In this document: piece by piece, positions 24,593-30,787 of the stretch
Position numbering within the stretch: the stretch's first letter is position 1
Layout of the letters: every line of letters starts with the position of its first letter
NCBI GenBank assembly: GCA_031548675.1
Contig: JAVBQU010000197.1
Span: 1-30,787, forward strand
Source of the DNA: JAVBQU01 sp031548675
GTDB lineage: Bacteria > Bacteroidota > Bacteroidia > Bacteroidales > P3
DNA length: 30,787 nucleotides
Reading direction: 5' to 3'
The notes under the pieces: model-generated
Seen by the model: the letters and a program-made list of their open reading frames with translations, nothing else
What the model was told of the DNA's origin: nothing
Databases searched by the model: none
Translations under genes and position numbers: made by a program

Positions 24593-25780
24593 ATGAAACA
24601 TAAATATTCTATTGTACTTATTTTTATATCTTTCATTGCATTTTCTGCCCATGCTCAGGATACTGTTCAACAAAAGGATTTGATGGGTTTGATTTTTGGG
24701 GAAAAGAAGAAAAACGACGGACAATCGCGCAAGGAACGCCGGTTCGAGTTTGGAGCTTTGCCCTATATAGCCGCAAGTCCTTCGTCGGGATTAAAATTCG
24801 GTGCAGTTTCCAATATTCACTACCGTTTAGGTAATGATTCTACAACTAAAAAATCGGCGGGAACGGTCTCCCTAGCCTACACCACCAAAAAACAATTGTA
24901 TTTTTATTTTAGAGATTTAACCTATTTTCCCCGCAATCAGTGGGCAGCCGATTTCGACATCCGGTACAACAATAACAATGAAAATACCTACGGCTTGGGA
25001 ACGCAAACCGAGAAAAGTGCTAAGGAATTATTAAACTTCAGCACCATCCGCAGCAATATCTCGCTGATGTACCGTATAAGCAAAGCTTTGTACGCCGGAG
25101 GTGGAATCAATTACAATTACTATTACAATATACGAGGATATGAAGATACGGTTTCTGACCCCTATTATCAATACAATACCTCGCTCAATATCAATCCGAC
25201 CCATTCTACAGCTGCGGGGTTTAATCTGGCAGCTTTGTACGACACCCGCGATAATATTATCAATGCGTACAGGGGTATCAATCTTCGGGCAACCTATTCG
25301 GTATTGATGAAAATTTTAGGGTCAGACCAAGCTTGGCAGCATCTATGGGCAGAACTGCGGGCTTTTAAAAGCTTAACGGCTAATCATAAGCACCGCTTGG
25401 CTTTATGGTCGTATGCCTCTATCGTTTTTAATGATGATGTCCCTTATATGAATCTTCCTGCGGTGGGTTACGATTTGATGGGGAAATCGGCTCGGGGTTA
25501 TACTATCGGGCGTTACCGCGGCAATCAGTTATTGTATGCCGAACTCGAATACAGGGCATCATTAGTGCCAAGCGACTTAATCGGGGCAGTGGTTTTTGTA
25601 AATGCTTCTACGGCTTCTACTCCCGACAAAAGCATCAAGCTGATGCAATATGTATCTCCTGCAGCCGGAGTAGGTTTGCGGTTGAAACTGAATAAATTTT
25701 CACGCACCAATATCTCTATCGATTACGCTGTAGGCAAGCATTCTTCAGGATTCTATTTAGATATTTCGGAAACGTTTTAG
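24593..25780 (+). CDS. BamA/TamA-family outer-membrane beta-barrel protein
   Basis: A 395-residue protein with a signal peptide (cleavage near SAHAQ) and a body of alternating amphipathic strands. It lacks POTRA domains, so it corresponds to the barrel part of the Omp85 group. The end, LRLKLNKFSRTNISIDYAV followed by GFYLDISETF, carries the terminal Phe that the BAM complex recognises, and it resembles the surface-antigen-type BamA/TamA family of Bacteroidota. An early segment FGALPYIAASPSSGLKFGA is the usual first strand. Location is the outer membrane; transport substrate is unknown. No obvious promoter: the region upstream is repeat copy D. Confidence 0.8.
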   Translation: MKHKYSIVLIFISFIAFSAHAQDTVQQKDLMGLIFGEKKKNDGQSRKERRFEFGALPYIAASPSSGLKFGAVSNIHYRLGNDSTTKKSAGTVSLAYTTKKQLYFYFRDLTYFPRNQWAADFDIRYNNNNENTYGLGTQTEKSAKELLNFSTIRSNISLMYRISKALYAGGGINYNYYYNIRGYEDTVSDPYYQYNTSLNINPTHSTAAGFNLAALYDTRDNIINAYRGINLRATYSVLMKILGSDQAWQHLWAELRAFKSLTANHKHRLALWSYASIVFNDDVPYMNLPAVGYDLMGKSARGYTIGRYRGNQLLYAELEYRASLVPSDLIGAVVFVNASTASTPDKSIKLMQYVSPAAGVGLRLKLNKFSRTNISIDYAVGKHSSGFYLDISETF

Positions 25781-25815
25781 AGTTCAAGGTTTAACTTCGT
25801 TGAGCTCGCAAGCTC

Positions 25816-26043
25816 GGTTATAAAGTTATAAAGTTGTAACGTTTATAACGTTCATGATTTCTACCATTACTCATGTCTCGTATCTTGTTTACTTGTTTAC
25901 TTGTATCTAGCCTTGTTACTTGTTACCCGTTACATGTCACATGTTGTACCACATAGGCACATAGGGTCACATAGGTTTACCTGCACTTTGTCTACTTGTT
26001 TACTCGTTTACTAGTATCTAATCTTGTTACGCGTCACCTGTCA
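25816..26043 (-). repeat. Word-like intergenic repeat, copy B (inverted orientation)
   Basis: Read on the minus strand, this spacer has the same words as copy A but in a longer run (TAGATACAAGTAAACAAG, TAAACGAG, AACAAGTAACAAG). Bases 25826-25870 are the reverse complement of 609-653 with one mismatch in 45. It also holds three CACATAGG units (25950-25957, 25958-25965, 25968-25975). It is the only copy opposite to its flanking genes. Confidence 0.75.
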
Positions 26044-26065
26044 CGAATTTATTCATAATTTTTCT

Positions 26066-26073
26066 TATCTTTG
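26066..26073 (+). promoter_or_regulatory. -7 box for the nitroreductase gene
   Basis: TATCTTTG fits TAnnTTTG. It supports the ATG at 26132 over an upstream in-frame start at 26024 that would put the promoter inside the coding region. No clear -33 TTTG is seen. Confidence 0.5.
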
Positions 26074-26131
26074 TAATTTTGATTATTACAGATTATCACT
26101 AAATCATTTTATTAATCTAAAATACACAATT

Positions 26132-26764
26132 ATGAAGACCCACATTTTTTTATTTGCCATTTTATTTGCCGGAATTACGCAACTCAAGGCGCAGGATATT
26201 ACGCTGCCTAAACCGCAAACCACAGGTGGAAAACCTTTAATGGAGGCTCTGAATGCCCGCAAAACTTCCCGCGATTTTTCAACAAAGGAATTATCCCTTC
26301 AAACAATTTCGAATTTATTGTGGGCTGCTAACGGACTTAACCGTCCGGCAGAGGGACGTAAAACCGCTCCTTCGGCAAGCAATAATCAGGAACTCGACAT
26401 TTATGTTTTTATGCAAAAAGGCGTATATGTTTACGATTCTAAAGACCATAAGCTTATCTTAAAGAAAGCAGGCGACCATCGGAGCAGTGCCGGCAAGCAG
26501 GATTTTGTAAAACAAGCTCCTCTTGTACTTACTTACGTTGCCAATCTGGATAAAATGGGAAAATATGATGAAGAATCTAAACAATTTTATTCGGGCATCG
26601 ATTGTGGTTTTGTGAGTCAAAATGTATATTTATTTTGTGCCTCTGAAAATCTGAATACGGTTGTAATGGGTATGGTAGACCGCGACCAAGTTACACAGGT
26701 TTTGGAACTGAAAAATGCCAAAGTTTTGGTTTCTCAAACCATAGGCTATCCTAAAGAAAAATAA
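26132..26764 (+). CDS. Secreted SagB/ThcOx-type nitroreductase-family protein
   Basis: A 210-residue protein from ATG 26132 with a signal peptide (MKTHIFLFAILFAGITQLKAQ), so probably exported, unusual for FMN enzymes but common in this Bacteroidota group. The nitroreductase fold is visible: LMEALNARKTSRDFSTKELS (the RxSxRxF FMN-phosphate loop), LLWAANGLNR, RKTAPSASNNQELDIYVF, GIDCGFVSQNVYLFCASENLNTVVMGMVDR and a final VLVSQTIGYPK. It would use FMN and NAD(P)H or another donor to oxidise or reduce a small substrate that I cannot name. The upstream in-frame extension of 36 codons is rejected because a promoter and repeat DNA lie there. Confidence 0.85.
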   Translation: MKTHIFLFAILFAGITQLKAQDITLPKPQTTGGKPLMEALNARKTSRDFSTKELSLQTISNLLWAANGLNRPAEGRKTAPSASNNQELDIYVFMQKGVYVYDSKDHKLILKKAGDHRSSAGKQDFVKQAPLVLTYVANLDKMGKYDEESKQFYSGIDCGFVSQNVYLFCASENLNTVVMGMVDRDQVTQVLELKNAKVLVSQTIGYPKEK

Positions 26765-26812
26765 ATACTGATAAAGCCCTATTGTAGTTTCTAAATTACC
26801 TGTAAGCTACCC

Positions 26813-26944
26813 AAAAGCTGTCTAAAAAACGTTATTGAATCCGTCATTGCGAACGCAGTGAAGCAATCTGTTCCTATTATGTAAGACTGCTTCGTCGTAC
26901 TTCCTCGCAGTGACGTGTATTTCAGACTTTTTAGACAGCTTTTT
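26813..26944. repeat. Palindromic element copy 3 nested in a terminator-like inverted repeat
   Basis: The outer arms, AAAAGCTGTCTAAAAA (26813-26828) and TTTTTAGACAGCTTTT (26928-26943), are a perfect 16-bp inverted repeat, and the right arm runs into a stretch of T (to 26948), like a rho-independent terminator. The palindromic element lies in the loop: CGTCATTGCGA (26842-26852), TCGCAGTGACG (26905-26915), GAAGCAATCT (26860-26869) and AGACTGCTTC (26884-26893). This is the barrier between the nitroreductase gene and cas13a. Confidence 0.85.
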
Positions 26945-26990
26945 TTTTATTTCAAAGAAAAAACTTCTCCCTTTATTACATATTTTTTAC

Positions 26991-26998
26991 TATATTTG
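26991..26998 (+). promoter_or_regulatory. Likely -7 box of cas13a
   Basis: TATATTTG fits TAnnTTTG and lies just after the terminator-like element at 26813-26944. Transcription from near 27005 would give an untranslated leader of about 130 bases before ATG 27138. No clear -33 TTTG is visible, only a TTTA near 26972. Confidence 0.55.
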
Positions 26999-27137
26999 CT
27001 TCTTAATTTTATCTAAAAACTTAAGTTTAAATATTAATATCCATAAGCATTGCATGGTTCGTACATATGGATAAAAATTTGAAATAGCGGAAATAAATAA
27101 AAATATAAATCATTTTAAAGAGCAATAATACCCCATT

Positions 27138-30100
27138 ATGAGAATAACTAAAGTAAATATTGAGAATGAAGCTGTGCTTATGCACCGTAAAGTGGATAAA
27201 AGCCAACTGGTTATTGGAGATAAGCTGAATGATGAAACCTGCAATATTCTTCCTCAAAAAAAAATAGATAGTTTCAGGCTGAGTATCATCAATAAAACTA
27301 TTCTTAAAAATGATTTATTGAAAAAGGAACTGCTTTGTGCCCCATGCAAAAAGCAAAGAAAACTTTGCTATCCTTGTCAGGAGAAAAGGGATAAGATTTT
27401 AGGGAAGTCTGACAAAGTAAGCAGAAGCAGGACTAAAGGAATTGCCGATTTATTAAAAGACAATCTCAATGCTATTTTGAATAATGAGCCTAAGTTTACT
27501 CCTATCTATGCTACCAAAGATGAAATAAATCTTTGTCTTGGGCATAAATTCCGTGATAAAGAAGTTCCTTATTATTTAAAGGATGGACAAAAGAAATCGT
27601 TTATTTTGGCTGATTTGATTTTGGAGGCAAACAAAAATAAACAGGCTTTACAAGCCTACAAAGACTGGGCTGATTGGTATATTGAGACTAAAAGCAAATT
27701 TCTAGAAAAATCTATCCGAAATAATACGGTTGATATTGCAATTCATCCGGCAAGCCCCCGGAAACAAGCCTTGAAATTATGGGAAGATGCATATTTACAA
27801 AATAATGATATCGATTTATCTGCCTTGGAGGGCATTTATGAAATTGAAAAACTATGCAGCGGATGGCAGGCAGTTCCATTTATTTTTGAAAACGACAGAT
27901 TGAGAAACCGTATTAATTTTCATTTAGCTTTGAAACAAGCTTTGCAGCAACATCAAAAGCATATTTTCGGAACTAAAGAAAGTCTGAAAAACAGAGAAAA
28001 TATTCAACTTTCTATCTTCAATTTGGAAATTGTAAAGTATCTGGAACATTATTTTCCTATCAAAAGTTCGAAACGAAAACAAACAAGCAAAGCTGATATT
28101 GAATATTACCTGCAAGCGGGAACTATCAAAGACCGCATAAAAAAACAATTGTTGAATGCCATCCGCTTGGGTATGATGAACCAAGGAAAAGCCGTTGTTT
28201 ATACCTACGATGGGGAAACCAACAGCCATACTCTTGCAAAAAATAAGACGGAAGAAGTTTTTGCTCTTAAATTAATCGATGCCTGTGCTTTTGCCGGCAA
28301 CAATATCCGTAATATTGTTGCATATCAGGGAAAAGACGATATTATCGGGAAAACAACCCTAAGCAAACATTTAGAAGACACCCCTATTGATGCAGAAAGA
28401 ACCAGTCAATATCTGAAACTGTTTTTGGGTAAGCATGACAGCATTATCAAAGCCGAAAACCTTACCGGACTTTTGTGGGGCATACGGGGTTCGGTACAGA
28501 AAATCCGCAATGAGGTTATTCATTTCAAAAAAGGTTCGGCAGACATAATTTTTAATGTAGAAAAATTTGAAATATATAATGAGGATAAAAACTATAAAGA
28601 CAGTCTTTTCAAAGAACTGCTGACAACCGAAAAACGGAATATTTCCGCAGCCATAGCCGAAAAATTAAAATCGGGAGGGATATTAACCTATTACCCTAAA
28701 GAGGTTTTGGCTGAAAGCCTTTTGAAAAAGCTTAAATTTACATTAATGCAAGCTGTTGTTCCTTTTGCTCCCGGATTTAAAAAAGTATTTAAACAAGGGT
28801 GCAATTATATGGATAAAGAGTTGAAGTTAAAACATTATTTAGCGTCTAAAGTAAATGCTCCGGCAGAAGAAAAAGAAACCGAAAAGCAGTACCAAGCCCG
28901 CTACTTCTTAATAAAATTGATATATAACCATATGTTTCTTTCGGAATTTACCGAAAATGGAAGCCCGAAATTTAAAGAAACAGCAAACTATGTACTGGAA
29001 TATAACCGCAAAGCAGCCGAAAAATCAGGGAAAAAAAATAAACAGGCTTTTAAAGAAATCCGCCCGATGAAAGACTCGGAAACGGTTTCGGATTACATGT
29101 CGTACATACAAAGCCAGTTAATTCAAGAACATGAAAAGAAAACTGACGTCTGTTTTCAAAAGGAAGCTTCTATGAATTTTGAGAAATTCCTGAAACAAGT
29201 TTTTATAAAGGGATTTGACAATTATTTAACTGAAAACGAATTGGACTTTATACACCAGCCCCGGATGCAGCTTACCGAAAGGATTACCCGGCAGGAAGAA
29301 GCAGACCAACTAAACCGTTTAACCCTAGACATAGAGGCTGTATGCCAAAGCAAACAAACGGGTATTGATGAAAACAATTCGGCTCATATTGCTTTTTTTA
29401 CTTTTGCCAAACTGCTTGATGCAAATCATTTGAGCGACCTGCGGAACGAATTGATTAAATACCGCCAAACGGTTAAGTCGAAAAATTTTGCTTGGGTGCA
29501 TCTGCTCGAAATTATCGAACTGTGCCTGCTCCGTGTAGATGCATGCAACAACCTGACGGTTGACAATTCGGATGCTTTTATAAAAGAACAGGCTAAGTTA
29601 AGGACGGCTTTTGTTGAAGCCGGAGCGAAGCTGGAGGATTGGGATGATTTATTTTTCCAAAGCGACGGGCAAACACCTGTGCTGCATGCCGGCATGGAAC
29701 TTGCTGTGAAATACGACACACACAATGTGTTGAAGATGCTGGTTGAAAAAGGAAATTTTCCCTTGATGAAAAGCGATTTTGACGCATGGAAAAGGCAAAA
29801 GAATACTATACAGGAGAAATCGGAAAGAAGACAGAAATTACACGAGAAATGGGCAATGCTGGAAGATAAAAACAAACGGACACGAAATAACGAAGAAAAG
29901 CAATATTTAAGCAATAAGGAAAAAGAGGAATATAAAAAGCTATGCTACGAAATAGACCAATACAATTGGCTGGACAACAAACTGCATTTTGAACATCTGC
30001 GTAAGATGCACCTTTTGCTGATTGATGTTTTGGCACGCATGGCTGGTTTTACGGCTTTGTTCGACCGCGATTTCCAATTGCTGGATGCCAGACGCACTGC

Positions 30101-30665
30101 CGATAAATTCAGTCTTGCCGGATGGGTAAGCCTTCGCAATCTTTCTGATGAAGTGTCAGGTAAGAAAAAAGCCTTGCAAGATATAGAGGATATAGAAAAT
30201 ATTATTCACCGAAATACGAATCATCCTGTTTCGGAAGGCGACAGAAATGATTTGAGTAAGGAATTGCTTGAAAAGAGAAGCTATTATAAAGAAGTGTTTT
30301 TTGCTAAAGATGGAGGGGTTGATATCTTCAAGTTGCGTAATTACATAGCCCATTTCAACTACCTAACCACAGGAGCGGATAAGTATTCGTTGATAGATTT
30401 AATAAACCAATTGCGTAAGCTGCTGCACTACGACCGTAAGCTGAAAAATGCGGTTGCCAAATCGTTTATCGATTTATTTGCCAAATACGGTATGGAGTTG
30501 AAGCTAGCCATAGACAGGTATACGCATGAACTTAAAATTGAATCTATAAAACCACTTGCCATTTATCATCTGGGTACTAAAGCAGGGAAATTTGAAATTA
30601 AAACGGAACATGTTCCTGTTGCATTTTGCAGTATGTGTAAGCAGTTGTTAGAAATGAAAAAATAA
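27138..30665 (+). CDS. cas13a: Cas13a (C2c2), type VI-A CRISPR RNA-guided RNase
   Basis: An 1175-residue protein. Two HEPN R-x4-H motifs are intact: R457-N458-E-V-I-H462 (HEPN1, codons 28506-28523) and R1067-N1068-Y-I-A-H1072 (HEPN2, codons 30336-30353). A motif in mid-protein and one about 105 residues from the C-terminus is the Cas13a layout; Cas13b has them near both ends. Stretches such as YLEHYFPIKSSKR, PFAPGFKKVF, HLSDLRNELIKYR, NWLDNK, GRMAGF-like ARMAGFTALFDRDFQ, AHFNYLT and HYDRKLKNA (1097-1105) match the Paludibacter Cas13a as I remember it. Known role: crRNA-guided cleavage of target RNA with collateral RNase activity, plus crRNA maturation. Odd feature: an extra N-terminal segment with C67-x2-C70-x6-C77-x2-C80. 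ATG 27138 gives the family N-terminus. Followed by a CRISPR repeat at 30760. Confidence 0.95.
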   Translation: MRITKVNIENEAVLMHRKVDKSQLVIGDKLNDETCNILPQKKIDSFRLSIINKTILKNDLLKKELLCAPCKKQRKLCYPCQEKRDKILGKSDKVSRSRTKGIADLLKDNLNAILNNEPKFTPIYATKDEINLCLGHKFRDKEVPYYLKDGQKKSFILADLILEANKNKQALQAYKDWADWYIETKSKFLEKSIRNNTVDIAIHPASPRKQALKLWEDAYLQNNDIDLSALEGIYEIEKLCSGWQAVPFIFENDRLRNRINFHLALKQALQQHQKHIFGTKESLKNRENIQLSIFNLEIVKYLEHYFPIKSSKRKQTSKADIEYYLQAGTIKDRIKKQLLNAIRLGMMNQGKAVVYTYDGETNSHTLAKNKTEEVFALKLIDACAFAGNNIRNIVAYQGKDDIIGKTTLSKHLEDTPIDAERTSQYLKLFLGKHDSIIKAENLTGLLWGIRGSVQKIRNEVIHFKKGSADIIFNVEKFEIYNEDKNYKDSLFKELLTTEKRNISAAIAEKLKSGGILTYYPKEVLAESLLKKLKFTLMQAVVPFAPGFKKVFKQGCNYMDKELKLKHYLASKVNAPAEEKETEKQYQARYFLIKLIYNHMFLSEFTENGSPKFKETANYVLEYNRKAAEKSGKKNKQAFKEIRPMKDSETVSDYMSYIQSQLIQEHEKKTDVCFQKEASMNFEKFLKQVFIKGFDNYLTENELDFIHQPRMQLTERITRQEEADQLNRLTLDIEAVCQSKQTGIDENNSAHIAFFTFAKLLDANHLSDLRNELIKYRQTVKSKNFAWVHLLEIIELCLLRVDACNNLTVDNSDAFIKEQAKLRTAFVEAGAKLEDWDDLFFQSDGQTPVLHAGMELAVKYDTHNVLKMLVEKGNFPLMKSDFDAWKRQKNTIQEKSERRQKLHEKWAMLEDKNKRTRNNEEKQYLSNKEKEEYKKLCYEIDQYNWLDNKLHFEHLRKMHLLLIDVLARMAGFTALFDRDFQLLDARRTADKFSLAGWVSLRNLSDEVSGKKKALQDIEDIENIIHRNTNHPVSEGDRNDLSKELLEKRSYYKEVFFAKDGGVDIFKLRNYIAHFNYLTTGADKYSLIDLINQLRKLLHYDRKLKNAVAKSFIDLFAKYGMELKLAIDRYTHELKIESIKPLAIYHLGTKAGKFEIKTEHVPVAFCSMCKQLLEMKK

Positions 30666-30759
30666 GGCATTTCGATAGCGTTCTTTGAAATCTTGTATCT
30701 ATTTTTGCAGTAAGTTTGCAGCCATAATTATGTACTATCAACATACAAGATAGAGGTAT
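30666..30759 (+). promoter_or_regulatory. Putative CRISPR leader
   Basis: A 94-base AT-rich spacer between the cas13a stop and the first repeat. It holds two -7-like boxes, TATTTTTG (30700-30707) and TAAGTTTG (30711-30718), with TTTG at 30684-30687 as a loosely spaced -33. An 8-bp inverted repeat, CAACATAC (30739-30746) and GTATGTTG (30756-30763), ends inside the first four bases of the repeat. The role as leader is inferred from position. Confidence 0.5.
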
Positions 30760-30787
30760 GTTGTAAACTATCCCAAAATGAAAGGGA
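30760..30787 (+). CRISPR. First CRISPR repeat of a type VI-A array, cut by window end
   Basis: The 28 bases start GTTGTAAAC and contain TATCCCAAAATGAAAGGGA. TCCC (30771-30774) pairs with GGGA (30784-30787) around a 9-base loop, the short hairpin shape of Cas13a repeats. The core aligns with the Paludibacter type VI-A repeat as I recall it (17 of 19 bases over the hairpin region). If the repeat is 36 bases long, the missing eight should complete a pairing partner for GTTGTA, such as a TACAAC end. Only one incomplete repeat is visible, so this call depends on the adjacent cas13a gene. Confidence 0.8.

Noticed and set aside
26024..26131. 36-codon N-terminal extension of the nitroreductase gene
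   Set aside because: It runs through repeat DNA and a -7 box, and would bury the signal peptide.
29426..29914. 162-codon minus-strand frame within cas13a
   Set aside because: It is antisense to a strongly supported gene and has no recognisable domain or promoter.
27138..30665. Cas13b or Cas13d instead of Cas13a
   Set aside because: Cas13b has its HEPN motifs near both ends, and Cas13d is shorter (about 930 residues). Here motif 1 is at residue 457, and the sequence stretches match Cas13a.
1..30787. tRNA, rRNA or insertion-sequence transposase genes
   Set aside because: I looked for tRNA-like cloverleaf ends, rRNA blocks and transposase frames and found none that I could support.

Overview
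The window reads as about 30.8 kb of a Bacteroidota chromosome, most probably Bacteroidales. It is AT-rich. Several genes have the Bacteroidota -33 TTTG / -7 TAnnTTTG promoter, and the gene content fits (M23 peptidase-dxr-rseP order, SagB-like periplasmic nitroreductase, BamA-like protein ending in Phe, small Cys-anchored lipoprotein). The closest relative I can name from memory is Paludibacter, on the strength of the Cas13a protein and its repeat.

Layout. 1-8060 (+): end of prfA, queD-like gene, secreted C1 peptidase, repeat-rich surface protein, clpC behind a sigma-54-type promoter, MgtC/DUF4010 membrane protein, CYTH phosphatase. 8091-12847 (-): BASS transporter, MOP-family flippase, a pair of paralogous unknown membrane-anchored proteins (one broken by an in-frame stop), a lipoprotein. 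13222-19526 (+): large secreted glycosidase-like protein, then the envelope/isoprenoid set M23-dxr-rseP. 19755-20885 (-): membrane-anchored lysozyme-like protein, divergent from an HsdR-N nuclease-fold protein (+), an esterase-TPR fusion, a truncated KilA-N gene, holA, a BamA/TamA-like protein and a nitroreductase.

The main system is at the right end. The 1175-residue protein at 27138-30665 has two HEPN RNase motifs (R457-x4-H462, R1067-x4-H1072) in the spacing of Cas13a. The last 28 bases of the window are the start of a type VI-A-like CRISPR repeat, cut off by the window edge. This is a type VI-A CRISPR-Cas13a locus; no cas1/cas2 is present on the upstream side. The protein has an unusual N-terminal CxxC-x6-CxxC insertion that the Paludibacter protein lacks as I recall it.

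Two kinds of unexplained intergenic DNA run through the window. One is a palindromic element (CGTCATTGCGA...TCGCAATGACG) in three copies, two of them nested inside a longer inverted repeat. The other is a 'word-like' repeat family built from ACTTTATAAAC, GATACAAG and CGAGTTGAC units; two copies share a 45-bp core at 44/45 identity in opposite orientations, 25 kb apart.
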